Assembly: GCF_900129465.1 (NCBI RefSeq)
Contig: NZ_FSRA01000001.1
Coordinates: forward strand, 1 to 64,000
Reading direction: 5' to 3'
Source of the DNA: Chitinophaga niabensis
GTDB lineage: Bacteria; Bacteroidota; Bacteroidia; Chitinophagales; Chitinophagaceae
DNA: 64,000 bases
The position numbers were made by a program, and so were the translations under genes. Of this stretch, positions 8,058 to 16,013 are shown in pieces. How positions within the stretch are numbered: position 1 is the stretch's first letter; each line of letters begins with the position of its first letter. The notes below the pieces were generated by a model. That model was not told the origin of the DNA, ran no database searches, and saw nothing but the letters and a program-made list of their open reading frames with translations.

Positions 8058-8336
8058 TTACATGGCCGGAGCTGATGGTGCAGAAGGAGCAGCTTTTTTA
8101 GCGGCTTTCTTCTTTGGAGCTGCTTTCTTTTTAGGAGCGGCTTTTTTAGCAGCAGCTTTCTTTTTAGGAGCAGCTTTCTTAGCAGCAGCTTTCTTTTTAG
8201 GAGCAGCTTTCTTAGCAGCAGCTTTCTTTTTAGGAGCAGCTTTCTTAGCAGCAGCTTTCTTTTTAGGAGCAGCTTTCTTAGCAGCAGCTTTCTTCTTAGG
8301 AGCCGCTTTTTTAGCAGCTTTCTTAATTGTTGCCAT
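8058..8336 (-). CDS. Histone H1-like Lys/Ala/Pro-rich repeat protein
   Basis: A 92-residue protein made almost only of Lys, Ala and Pro. After MATIKKAA it has five exact copies of KKAAPKKKAAA (residues 9-63), a variant sixth copy and the tail KKAAPSAPSAPAM. Such low-complexity basic tails occur in eukaryotic H1 and in bacterial Hc1-like nucleoid proteins and bind DNA or RNA non-specifically (family knowledge). It follows rpmA by 68 bases on the same strand and precedes a strong terminator, so it is probably the last gene of the ribosomal operon. No globular domain is present. The opposite strand is also open across the gene because of the repeats, but that frame is Phe/Ala-rich and without merit. 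Confidence 0.85.
   Translation of the reverse strand: MATIKKAAKKAAPKKKAAAKKAAPKKKAAAKKAAPKKKAAAKKAAPKKKAAAKKAAPKKKAAAKKAAPKKKAAPKKKAAKKAAPSAPSAPAM
8148..8312 (-). repeat. Five tandem 33-base coding repeats
   Basis: 165 bases, five units of 33 encoding KKAAPKKKAAA inside the H1-like gene. The inner units are nearly identical in DNA, not only in protein (AGCAGCAGCTTTCTTTTTAG recurs on the plus strand), which suggests recent expansion or homogenisation, and makes copy-number variation between strains likely. Confidence 0.9.
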
Positions 8337-8404
8337 TGTTTTTTGAATTTTTGGGTTAGTAATTAAAATTGGGTATCAAAAAAAACTTTATGGCTAACAC
8401 TGCA

Positions 8405-8683
8405 TTAAGCTTCCGCCTGTGCAGTGGTATCAAATGACTTTACGGAAACGTAGGTTCTGTCTTTCTGACCTTTTCTAAATTCCACCAGACCATCTGTAAG
8501 AGCGTAGATGGTAAAATCCTTACCAATACCTACGTTAGAACCTGCATGATAAACTGTGCCTCTTTGACGGATAATAATATTACCTGCTACCGCCACCTGG
8601 CCACCGAAGATTTTAACTCCCAGCCTTTTGCTGTGGGAATCACGACCGTTCTTAACACTACCTTCACCTTTTTTATGTGCCAT
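8405..8683 (-). CDS. rpmA: 50S ribosomal protein L27
   Basis: 92 residues starting [20 protein letters not shown], the near-universal L27 N-terminus, followed by [23 protein letters not shown] and [18 protein letters not shown]27 sits near the peptidyl transferase centre of the large subunit. The start needs no processing of the N-terminal extension seen in Firmicutes. It lies 35 bases after rplU on the same strand, the standard rplU-rpmA pairing. Confidence 0.98.
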   Translation of the reverse strand: MAHKKGEGSVKNGRDSHSKRLGVKIFGGQVAVAGNIIIRQRGTVYHAGSNVGIGKDFTIYALTDGLVEFRKGQKDRTYVSVKSFDTTAQAEA

Positions 8684-8718
8684 TGTATTAGTACTTTATA
8701 ACTTTTATCAATATAAAA

Positions 8719-9021
8719 TTAAGCAATTTCGTTGATCTTGATACGGGTAAAATGAGTACGGTGACCCACTTTCTTTCTGAAGCCTTTTCTTCTCTTCATT
8801 TTGAAAGCGATCACTTTATCACCTTGAACGTGAGCCAGGATCTCTGCTTTTACTACTGATTTTACATCAGTGCCAACGGTTATCTTGCCGTCGTTGTCGG
8901 TCAGCAGAACTTCTGCGAATTCTACTTTATCTCCGATATTACCAGTCAATTGCTGTACAAAGATCTCTTGATCCTTAGCTACCTTGAATTGCTGACCTGC
9001 GATTGTTACAACTGCGAACAT
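8719..9021 (-). CDS. rplU: 50S ribosomal protein L21
   Basis: 100 residues starting MFAVVTIAGQQFKVAKDQEIFVQQL and ending in the L21 signature KMKRRKGFRKKVGHRTHFTRIKINEI. The frame is open upstream to an ATG at 9075, which would add 18 residues (MLIKKQSNTF...) absent from L21; the start at 9021 is therefore chosen. L21 binds 23S rRNA domain I near L20. It is the first gene of the rplU-rpmA operon; the upstream region holds a TATCTTTG promoter box and a GC hairpin. Confidence 0.97.
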   Translation of the reverse strand: MFAVVTIAGQQFKVAKDQEIFVQQLTGNIGDKVEFAEVLLTDNDGKITVGTDVKSVVKAEILAHVQGDKVIAFKMKRRKGFRKKVGHRTHFTRIKINEIA

Positions 9022-9092
9022 AATATTCCAAAAATAATTTCCTGCAAAGGTATTACTTTGTTTTTTAATCAACAAAGAAATTAATACTTATT

Positions 9093-9128
9093 GCAGTACA
9101 TCGCCCCAGCGAACCGGGGCAGTACATT
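9093..9128 (-). promoter_or_regulatory. Hairpin in the rplU leader
   Basis: On the minus strand, CAATGTACTGCCCC then GGTTCGCT then GGGGCGATGTACTG. The GCCCC/GGGGC stem is flanked by two direct copies of ATGTACTG. It lies 72-107 bases before the rplU start and downstream of the putative -7 box, so it would be in the 5' untranslated leader. Ribosomal protein leaders are often autoregulatory; that role here is inference. It could also be an upstream transcription terminator, but no T-run follows. Confidence 0.4.
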
Positions 9129-9149
9129 GAAAAATAGCTTTTTACATAT

Positions 9150-9157
9150 CAAAGATA
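9150..9157 (-). promoter_or_regulatory. -7 promoter box of the rplU-rpmA operon
   Basis: Minus-strand TATCTTTG, a perfect TAnnTTTG. No convincing TTG/TTTG is found at the usual 19-21 base distance upstream (an A/T-rich stretch lies there). Transcription would start near 9143, giving a leader of about 120 bases. The remainder of the 9022-9344 gap holds no other recognisable element except a TACTTTTG at 9300-9307 facing the GH3 gene. Confidence 0.45.
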
Positions 9158-9344
9158 CGGAGTTTTTAGTATTTTAGTTTTTTTTAACAATTGTTTAGCA
9201 TCCCTGCTCCCCCGCGCCCTACCCTGTTATACCCCAATTTCCGCTACAATGCCCGGCTGTAGCCACTCCGAAAAACAACTATCTTGCGTACAATTTTTAT
9301 ACTTTTGTTCTTCACGTTGATCATTAAATTTAAAATATCGGGGC

Positions 9345-10844
9345 ATGAAGTTTAAATCACTGCTGGCCAAACCATTTGCTTCCATTATCGCAAATAAGGT
9401 AAAGAAGGAAATGCAAAGGGCGGTGGAAGATCAGGAATCAATCTGGCAAGAACTGATAAAAACCGGCAGGAAAACGGAATTTGGCAAAGATCACCAGTTT
9501 GAGAATATACAATCCTACGAGGCCTATAAGCAGGCTGTTCCCGTTAGGGATTATGAACAATTCAAACCTTATATTGAGAAGATAAAGGAAGGAAAGCATA
9601 ATATATTATGGAAAGGGCAGCCGATCTACTTTGCCAAAACCTCAGGAACTACCAGCGGGGTTAAGTATATCCCCATCACAAAGGAATCAGTAGACCACCA
9701 TTTTAATACTTCCCGCAATGCGGTTTTTTGTAATGTGGTGGAAACCGGCGATACCAGTGTGTTCGATGGGAAACTTATTTTCCTTTCCGGCTCTCCTGAA
9801 CTGGAACGTGTGGGTGGGATCCCCACAGGCAGGTTGAGCGGTATTGCCAATCACCAGATCCCCCGTTATCTCCGCACCAACCAGTTACCCACCTACGAAA
9901 CCAATTGTATTGAAGATTGGGAAACAAAGCTGGGCAAGATCGTGGAGGAAACCATTAATGCCGATATGCGCCTGATCAGTGGGATTCCACCGTGGATGCA
10001 GATGTATTTCGACAGATTGATGGCACAGAGCGGCAAAACAGTGGGGGAACTGTTCCCGAATTTCAAATTACTGGTGCACGGTGGTGTGAACTTTGAGCCA
10101 TACAGGGCTAAACTCATGGATTCTGTGGGCCGGAAAGTGACCACCATTGAAACTTTCCCCGCTTCTGAAGGTTTCTTTGCCTTCCAGGACTCGCAGGAAC
10201 AGGAAGGATTGCTCCTGAACACCAATGCCGGTATCTTTTTCGAATTTATACCCGCAGCCGAAATATTTAATGAGAACCCTGCCCGTATTCCGCTGAAAGA
10301 AGTGAAAACTGGTGTGAACTATGCCATGATAGTGAGTACCAATGCAGGTTTATGGGCTTATAACATAGGAGATACCGTTAAGTTCCTGTCCACCAACCCT
10401 TACCGGATAGTGGTAACCGGCCGTACGAAACATTTTATTTCCGCATTCGGGGAACATGTGATCGGAGAGGAGGTAGAACAAAGTCTGATGGGGGTTGCCG
10501 ATACCAGCGGCGTGCGGATCACCGAATTTACGGTAGCCCCGCGCATCCAGGTAAATGGGGAATTGCCCTACCATGAATGGTTTGTGGAGTTTGAGCAGAT
10601 CCCGGATAACCTGGAAGCATTTGCACTCCAGGTAGACCGGCAATTGCGGAACAAGAACATTTATTACGAAGATTTGTTAACCGGTAATATATTACAACCT
10701 TTAAAGATCAGGCCCGTACGCAAAAATGGGTTTATTGACTACATGAAATCCATCGGTAAGCTGGGAGGGCAGAATAAAGTGCCCCGGCTCAGTAACGACA
10801 GGCGAATTGCTGACGAACTGGGCAACTACCTGGCAGGACGCTAA
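9345..10844 (+). CDS. GH3 family acyl-adenylate-forming protein
   Basis: 499 residues of the GH3 (plant auxin-responsive) fold, a branch of the ANL superfamily. The ATP-binding loop is clear: YFAKTSGTTSGVKYIPIT (residues ~97-114). Further family patches are FSGSPE-like LIFLSGSPELE, GIPPWMQMYFDRL, LLVHGGVNFEPY, ETFPASEGFFAFQD and YNIGDTVKFLSTNPYRIVVTGR. Plant members couple acyl acids to amino acids; the substrate of the bacterial proteins is unknown to me. The gene stands alone between the rplU leader and dxr, and is followed by a hairpin at 10863-10898. Start at 9345 gives a protein of typical family length. Confidence 0.9.
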   Translation: MKFKSLLAKPFASIIANKVKKEMQRAVEDQESIWQELIKTGRKTEFGKDHQFENIQSYEAYKQAVPVRDYEQFKPYIEKIKEGKHNILWKGQPIYFAKTSGTTSGVKYIPITKESVDHHFNTSRNAVFCNVVETGDTSVFDGKLIFLSGSPELERVGGIPTGRLSGIANHQIPRYLRTNQLPTYETNCIEDWETKLGKIVEETINADMRLISGIPPWMQMYFDRLMAQSGKTVGELFPNFKLLVHGGVNFEPYRAKLMDSVGRKVTTIETFPASEGFFAFQDSQEQEGLLLNTNAGIFFEFIPAAEIFNENPARIPLKEVKTGVNYAMIVSTNAGLWAYNIGDTVKFLSTNPYRIVVTGRTKHFISAFGEHVIGEEVEQSLMGVADTSGVRITEFTVAPRIQVNGELPYHEWFVEFEQIPDNLEAFALQVDRQLRNKNIYYEDLLTGNILQPLKIRPVRKNGFIDYMKSIGKLGGQNKVPRLSNDRRIADELGNYLAGR

Positions 10845-10862
10845 TCATATTATTACGCATGG

Positions 10863-10898
10863 ACCGGCTTCTTCAATAACAAATGCAGAAGCCGGTTT
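10863..10898 (+). terminator. Hairpin after the GH3 gene
   Basis: ACCGGCTTCT (10863-10872) pairs with AGAAGCCGGT (10888-10897) over a loop TCAATAACAAATGC, followed only by TTTCCG. The stem is strong but the T-run is short, so it may attenuate rather than fully terminate read-through into dxr. Confidence 0.5.
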
Positions 10899-10957
10899 CC
10901 GCACGCATATTGAAAAAACTGTTTAAATTTAACCATAGGAGTCATTCTTGTCTGATC

Positions 10958-12121
10958 ATGAGTAAAAAACGTATTGCAATATTTGGTTCAACCGGGTCTA
11001 TTGGTCGCCAGGCTTTAGAAGTGATTGCGGCGCATCCGGATAAGTTTGAGGTGGAAGTATTAACTGCTCAGCAGAATGCTGAACTCCTGATAGAACAGGC
11101 TTTGCAGTTTTCTCCCAATGCCGTTGTGATCGGTGATGAGAGCAAATATGCTGCTGTTAAAGAAGTGCTCTTTGATAAAGGGATCAAAGTGTTCGCAGGC
11201 CCTGCGGCCATGGTGGAAGTGGCTGCCTGGGATTCCATAGATTTTATGCTGGCGGCCATTATGGGCTTTGCCGGTCTGGCTCCTACCTTGTCTGCCCTGG
11301 AACAGGGAACACCTATTGGTTTAGCCAATAAGGAAACACTGGTGGTAGCCGGAGATATTGTGATAGCCACGGCCCGTAAGAAGAATGTACCCATTATCCC
11401 CGTTGATTCTGAGCATTCTGCCATCTTCCAGTGTTTACAGGGAGAACCTTTGGCTAAAGTGGAGAAAGTGATCCTCACCGCTTCAGGTGGGCCTTTCCTG
11501 GGAAAAAAGACCAACTTCCTTTTTAATGTTAAGAAAGACCATGCCCTGCAGCATCCAAACTGGAGCATGGGGGCAAAGATCAGCATAGATTCTGCCACCC
11601 TGATGAATAAGGGCCTGGAAATGATCGAAGCCAAATGGCTGTTTGGCCTTGCCGCTGATCAGATTGAAGTGATCGTACATCCGCAATCCATCATTCATTC
11701 CATGGTGCAATTCGCAGATGGCTCCATGAAAGCACAGATGGGCCTGCCGGACATGAAATTACCCATTCAGTATGCCCTGGGATATCCTGACCGTTTGTCC
11801 AATGATTTCCCCCGGTTTTCTTTTAAGAATTACCCCTCACTTACTTTTGAGCAACCAGATACCAAAACTTTCCGTAACCTTGCTATTGCCACAGAGGTAT
11901 TGAAAAAAGGTGGAAATGCCGCCTGTATCATGAACGCAGCCAACGAAGAGGTAGTGAACGCTTTTTTAAAGAACCGCATAGGCTTCCTGCAAATGACGGA
12001 GGTGATCGAGGAAACGCTGGTAAAGATTCCTTTTGTTGAAAAGCCATCCTTACAGCATTATTATCAGGCTGATGCAGCTGCCCGCGAGCATGCCGCAGAG
12101 TTAATCCATAGCCTGACCTGA
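10958..12121 (+). CDS. dxr: 1-deoxy-D-xylulose 5-phosphate reductoisomerase
   Basis: 387 residues; converts DXP to 2-C-methyl-D-erythritol 4-phosphate with NADPH, the committed step of the MEP isoprenoid route. Visible motifs are the N-terminal Rossmann loop IFGSTGSIGRQ, the metal and substrate region IIPVDSEHSAIFQ, TASGGPF and MNKGLEMIEA. The reading frame is open back to an ATG at 10883, but that adds 25 residues unlike the family and crosses the hairpin region; the start MSKKRIAIFGS at 10958 is chosen. rseP follows 53 bases downstream in the same direction, a pairing seen in many bacteria. Confidence 0.96.
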   Translation: MSKKRIAIFGSTGSIGRQALEVIAAHPDKFEVEVLTAQQNAELLIEQALQFSPNAVVIGDESKYAAVKEVLFDKGIKVFAGPAAMVEVAAWDSIDFMLAAIMGFAGLAPTLSALEQGTPIGLANKETLVVAGDIVIATARKKNVPIIPVDSEHSAIFQCLQGEPLAKVEKVILTASGGPFLGKKTNFLFNVKKDHALQHPNWSMGAKISIDSATLMNKGLEMIEAKWLFGLAADQIEVIVHPQSIIHSMVQFADGSMKAQMGLPDMKLPIQYALGYPDRLSNDFPRFSFKNYPSLTFEQPDTKTFRNLAIATEVLKKGGNAACIMNAANEEVVNAFLKNRIGFLQMTEVIEETLVKIPFVEKPSLQHYYQADAAAREHAAELIHSLT

Positions 12122-12174
12122 TACTTGTCACCTTAATTATCTACATTAGCTTAAAAGTATATATTCAATAATAC

Positions 12175-13509
12175 ATGACAACACAGGAAATATTTGTAAA
12201 AGCAGGACAGTTGATCTTGTCGCTGTCGATTTTGGTGGTCCTGCATGAATTAGGGCATTTTATCCCGGCCAAGTTATTTAAGACCAAAGTAGAGAAGTTC
12301 TACCTGTTCTTCGATCCCTGGTTCTCTCTTTTTAAATTCAGGAAAGGTGATACCGAATATGGTGTGGGCTGGTTACCCCTGGGTGGTTATGTGAAGATCT
12401 CCGGGATGATAGACGAGAGTATGGACAAGGAGCAGATGAACAAACCTCCCCAGCCCTGGGAATTCCGTTCCAAACCAGCCTGGCAAAGGCTGATCATCAT
12501 GATCGGCGGAGTAACCGTGAACCTGATCCTCGGATTCCTCATTTTTACCATGCTGCTTTGGTACTATGGAGAGCAATACCTACCTAATACCGCTGTAAAA
12601 TATGGTATTGTAACAGATTCCCTGACAAGGAGCATCGGTCTGAAAGATGGAGATAAGATTCTTACAGTAGCCAATAAACCTGTTGAAAACTTTGAAGGCC
12701 TTGCAGGTGAAATGATCCTGAGAGAAGCGCAAAGCATAGAAGTAGAAAGGGATGGGCAAAAGATGGAGATCAAACTGCCGGAAGGTTTTGTAAGGCAATT
12801 GATCAAGCGGAAAGGACAGTTTGCAGAACCCCGTATCCTGGCTGTTTTTGATACCGTGTACAAAGAAAGGGAAGGTTATAAAGCAGGCTTCCGCCAGGGA
12901 GACAAGGTGTTAAAGTTTAATGATACGGCTATCAGCTATTTCCATGAGTATTACAAAGCCTTACGCAGGGATACCGGCAAAGTAGCCACTATTACCGTAT
13001 TAAGGGGAGCAGATACTATTCCGATCACGGCTAAGATACCTGCTGAAGGATTTGGGATGAATGTGAGGCTCAGCAAACAATTCGACATTGTAACAAAGCA
13101 TTATACCTTTGGCCAGGCTATCCCTGCAGGTTTCAACAGGGCGGTAAGCACACTGGTGAAATATGTACAGCAGTTACGCCTGATCTTTGTTTCCAAAGAA
13201 GTGAAAGTAACAGAATCCCTGGGTGGATTTATGAGCATTGGCAACCTGTTCCCTTCAGAATGGGATTGGCAGAGCTTCTGGACGTTCACTGCCTTATTGA
13301 GCATTATCCTCGCCTTTATGAATATCCTGCCTATTCCGGCATTGGATGGCGGACACGTAGTATTCCTCACGTATGAGATGATCACCGGCCGCAAGCCAAG
13401 TGAGAAATTCATGGAGTACGCACAGATCGTAGGGATGGTGATCCTGTTCAGTTTGTTACTGTTCGCGAATGGATTGGATGTGTGGCGTTGGATCACTTCG
13501 AAATTTTAG
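12175..13509 (+). CDS. rseP: RIP metalloprotease RseP (site-2 protease)
   Basis: 444-residue membrane protease of the S2P family. The zinc motif HELGHF lies in the first span (VVLHELGHFIPAKLF), and the third-ligand motif NILPIPALDGGHV is in a late span. PDZ-type sequence is visible in the periplasmic part (IGLKDGDKILTVANKPVENFE and AGFRQGDKVLKFNDTAI), so there appear to be two PDZ domains. The family cuts anti-sigma factors and signal peptide remnants in the membrane. The ssrA promoter appears to lie inside the 3' end of this gene (13488-13519). Confidence 0.95.
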   Translation: MTTQEIFVKAGQLILSLSILVVLHELGHFIPAKLFKTKVEKFYLFFDPWFSLFKFRKGDTEYGVGWLPLGGYVKISGMIDESMDKEQMNKPPQPWEFRSKPAWQRLIIMIGGVTVNLILGFLIFTMLLWYYGEQYLPNTAVKYGIVTDSLTRSIGLKDGDKILTVANKPVENFEGLAGEMILREAQSIEVERDGQKMEIKLPEGFVRQLIKRKGQFAEPRILAVFDTVYKEREGYKAGFRQGDKVLKFNDTAISYFHEYYKALRRDTGKVATITVLRGADTIPITAKIPAEGFGMNVRLSKQFDIVTKHYTFGQAIPAGFNRAVSTLVKYVQQLRLIFVSKEVKVTESLGGFMSIGNLFPSEWDWQSFWTFTALLSIILAFMNILPIPALDGGHVVFLTYEMITGRKPSEKFMEYAQIVGMVILFSLLLFANGLDVWRWITSKF

Positions 13510-13519
13510 TGTATCTTTG
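13488..13519 (+). promoter_or_regulatory. ssrA promoter inside the rseP 3' end
   Basis: TTG at 13488-13490, a 21-base spacer, and TATCTTTG at 13512-13519, a perfect TAnnTTTG. The mature tmRNA begins 16 bases later at 13535, leaving a short precursor 5' end for RNase P. The -33 element lies within the last codons of rseP. Confidence 0.6.
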
Positions 13520-13534
13520 CATTCTGTAAAACAT

Positions 13535-13907
13535 GGGGCCGACCGGTTTTGACAGCATAGGTCTTTGAAAGTGTAAGCATGTCGTGCGTTGGATAATTAG
13601 CACGTAAATCTGAATACCCAAACATCAAAAGGCGAATCTAACTACGCCATGGCTGCCTAATTAAATTAGCGCACCCATTATGGCCGCTGTGAGTTGCTGT
13701 CTGCTGTGACTTCAGCCGCTGAATCAAACCAATAGCGGAATAGGTACTCATGGTTTCTGTGAGTGGGTACCGAAACTCAAACGGATAAGGACGAGGTTGG
13801 TTTGTTTTGCCCCTGCCGAGTTCCGACAAACCAATGCAAAAATAAACATGTAGAAAGCTTTCGGTGAATATGTTTGGACCCGGGTTCGACTCCCGGCGGT
13901 TCCACCA
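13535..13907 (+). ncRNA. ssrA: Transfer-messenger RNA (tmRNA)
   Basis: The 5' end GGGGCCGACCGGTTTTGACAG and the 3' end GGTTCGACTCCCGGCGGTTCC-ACCA are diagnostic: the acceptor arms GGGGCCG and CGGTTCC pair (with two G-U), and the T-arm CCGGG-TTCGACT-CCCGG is intact. CCA is encoded. The tag frame at 13631-13660 reads GGC GAA TCT AAC TAC GCC ATG GCT GCC TAA, so the tag is (A)GESNYAMAA. Total length of 373 bases is normal. The tag ends AMAA where ALAA is the common bacterial ending. Together with SmpB it rescues stalled ribosomes and marks products for proteolysis. Confidence 0.97.
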
Positions 13908-13924
13908 GGAAATATCATTTCTTT

Positions 13925-13961
13925 AAAATATCTATCTCGAAAGAGGTAGATATTTTTTTTG
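13925..13961 (+). terminator. ssrA terminator
   Basis: ATATCTATCTC, loop GAAA, GAGGTAGATAT (13927-13952) followed by a run of T. A related short stem (TATACCTC...GAGGTACATA) occurs at 4509-4533 without a T-run. Confidence 0.85.
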
Positions 13962-14084
13962 CTTAAAAACTGAAGCTATCCCCTGCATTTCAATACTATT
14001 TGGCTGAATAATTTACTTTTACCAACGGGGCCTGTGTTTTTCTTTTTGTAACCAACAGCCTTCTTTCTAACGTTTTGGACAGAT

Positions 14085-14675
14085 ATGAATTCCTATCGCT
14101 TCCGTTTTAATAATAGCAGGAAAACCTCAACTATTCTGTTTTGGTTTTTTACCACCTTGCTGACGGTTTCACTAACAACCACCGTTTTACTGGCACATTC
14201 GCACCCGCTTTTCCCCGCCTGGCTATTGCTGATCTCCTTGCCATTAATGTTTATGGCCATTTACAGGCTGTTTAAAGTGGCCTCCGAAAGGCAGTCGGCA
14301 GAAATTGTTTCACTTAATAAAGAAGGCTTTACCAGTTCCTGTTTCGGGTCTGTTTTGTTTTCGGAAATACACGCCATCCGGGTTCCGGTAAGGGAAATAG
14401 GGCTATTGGGGGGACTACAGCCCGACTATTATAAAAAAACAGATGCTGATATTCCTTACCTGGAATTTTCGATCACCACCCGGGATGGAAAAATGTTAAA
14501 ATGGATATTGAATGAGTGGGGCGGGCTTTATAACTCAAAAGAAGACTTTTCAATTTTCTTTAACTTTCTTACAGCGCTAACCGATCAGTTGTATCAACTC
14601 TATCACGCCAACGAACCACATAAGAGCTATCTGAAAATTCTTGACGAAAAAGGTTCCTGGGAAAAGCGAGGTTAA
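14085..14675 (+). CDS. Hypothetical two-span membrane protein
   Basis: 196 residues not recognised as a known family. Two adjacent hydrophobic segments (about residues 14-35 and 42-62) form a hairpin, followed by a soluble region of ~130 residues beginning ERQSAEIVSLNKEGFTSSCFGSVLFSEIHAIRVP, which resembles the strand-rich layout of bacterial PH-like domains (low confidence). It ends at 14675, overlapping the end of the convergent DUF4345 gene by 4 bases. No operon partner is evident. Confidence 0.6.
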   Translation: MNSYRFRFNNSRKTSTILFWFFTTLLTVSLTTTVLLAHSHPLFPAWLLLISLPLMFMAIYRLFKVASERQSAEIVSLNKEGFTSSCFGSVLFSEIHAIRVPVREIGLLGGLQPDYYKKTDADIPYLEFSITTRDGKMLKWILNEWGGLYNSKEDFSIFFNFLTALTDQLYQLYHANEPHKSYLKILDEKGSWEKRG

Positions 14676-15061
14676 GTTCCATACTTCTTTAAGTTTATCA
14701 AACCCCATACAGCAAGACACAACTCTACTATAAATCCAATCAAAAAATAAATACCAGGTACTCCGTCTATAGCCATGCTTACTAACCTCCCCAGCGCAAG
14801 GCCTCCCATAAAGGCAATATTGGTAATAGTTGCGGTGACCCAGAACCTGGATTTAATAATGCCCGCAATCCAGATCAGCGACATGCCCAGGTATAAACCC
14901 ATCATGGCCCTGAAAATACTTGCCAGGTTGATAGCGTCTGCATTAAAATCAAACAGCAAAGGCAGGGTCTTTTGCGGGCATAAACCATAGGCCAGTGCAA
15001 CGGGAATGATAATAAGTACGGATACCATCAAATGCAGATTCCTGTAAGATGTGTGTATCAA
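14672..15061 (-). CDS. DUF4345-like four-span membrane protein
   Basis: 129 residues with four hydrophobic segments. The pattern LASIFRAMMGLYLGMSLIWIAG, followed by ALGRLVSMAIDGVPGIYFLIGFIVELCLAVWGL, matches the DUF4345 type of small membrane protein. No catalytic residues are evident and the function is unknown. It lies 11 bases downstream of the hypothetical gene at 15073-15861 on the same strand, so the two may form an operon. Confidence 0.7.
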   Translation of the reverse strand: MIHTSYRNLHLMVSVLIIIPVALAYGLCPQKTLPLLFDFNADAINLASIFRAMMGLYLGMSLIWIAGIIKSRFWVTATITNIAFMGGLALGRLVSMAIDGVPGIYFLIGFIVELCLAVWGLINLKKYGT

Positions 15062-15072
15062 TGGTTGAAAAA

Positions 15073-15861
15073 TTAAGGGTACAGCAGGTTTTCCCGTCCT
15101 GCAAATAAATGTTTAACAAACCCCAGCAATGCTTCACCGGCAAAGGTCACCGTCGACTCATGCGACACATATACCAGCCATTCATAATTACGATCGCAAA
15201 AAACCGTTTCATAACAGTCCAGGTGAAAATCACCGGAGGATATCTCCGTAATAATTCCTTCTTCCGTTGTTTCCAGCAAATGCGCCGCCTGGCTGCTGAT
15301 AAAACCGGTAATAGCCTGAAGGTCGGCGGATGTGATGGCAGCTTTAGCGAGATATACAATTTCTACAGGAGACAGGTTGTCGATCGGATCCCAATACCCG
15401 CCATCATAATTCCAACGTTCCAGCAGCACCTGGTAAACATCGCTTTTTTCGGCATCCTCCAGCCTTCTGCGATAGGGAAGCGGCACTGTTTTTTCCAGTA
15501 TTTCAGGCGTAGCCGTGTCTATAAATTGAATGAATTTATCACGTTCCTGTTGAATAGCAGCGCTTTCAATGAGATTATCCTTGCGATCGGTCAGTGAGGA
15601 GTTCGCAGACCGGCCAATTTGTATTAACGAGGTGCGGCAGTCTGTCAAAGAAGGGAATGATTTACCCACCAGTGTTTCTATTTCTCCTAACATGGCGGCA
15701 AGGATATTATACCGCGGAAACAGATCATAATCATTGTCAGAATAAGAGTATGTGGGGTAATCCTGCCCGGTACGTTCCTTTGAATACCGGGTGGCCCAGT
15801 AATGATAATGTTCCATGCAATACCGCCGTGCTTCAGTGATAAGTGCTTCTGTTGACGTCAT
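15073..15861 (-). CDS. Hypothetical protein
   Basis: 262 residues, not recognised. It is soluble, with no signal peptide or membrane span. The N-terminal half is Tyr/Asp-rich (YPTYSYSDNDYDLFPRYNIL) and predicted mainly helical; the C-terminal half contains EISSGDFHLDCYETVFCDRNYEWLVYVSHESTVTFAG, a strand-rich piece. This style is common among intracellular Bacteroidota proteins encoded beside toxin-immunity genes, but no toxin is seen here. The start ATG at 15861 overlaps the open frame ahead of the TonB receptor on the other strand, which supports a downstream start for that receptor. Confidence 0.65.
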   Translation of the reverse strand: MTSTEALITEARRYCMEHYHYWATRYSKERTGQDYPTYSYSDNDYDLFPRYNILAAMLGEIETLVGKSFPSLTDCRTSLIQIGRSANSSLTDRKDNLIESAAIQQERDKFIQFIDTATPEILEKTVPLPYRRRLEDAEKSDVYQVLLERWNYDGGYWDPIDNLSPVEIVYLAKAAITSADLQAITGFISSQAAHLLETTEEGIITEISSGDFHLDCYETVFCDRNYEWLVYVSHESTVTFAGEALLGFVKHLFAGRENLLYP

Positions 15862-16013
15862 GCTGCAATGATAGGAAATTAATGGTTTGCTTTAAAGGAT
15901 TTGGCCGTTCCGAATTTCCTATCCTCACATTTCCGCATTGCGCAACTTCTTTTCCCGATTCGATTAACGGGAATGTAGCCGCCGCTATACCTTTGCCGCC
16001 AGAATTTAACAAT

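Noticed and set aside
8148..8312. CRISPR-like short repeats
   Set aside because: The units are contiguous coding repeats without spacers.
8062..8346. Plus-strand frame across the H1-like gene
   Set aside because: Phe/Ala/Gly repeats are the mirror of the Lys/Ala repeats on the minus strand; no start signal.
13870..13907. Separate tRNA gene suggested by the T-arm and CCA end
   Set aside because: It is the 3' half of the tmRNA; no other tRNA-like cloverleaf was found by eye in the window.
15843..16013. N-terminal extension of the TonB receptor
   Set aside because: It overlaps the start of the divergent hypothetical gene, lacks family sequence, and contains a TACCTTTG box; the signal peptide starts at 16014.
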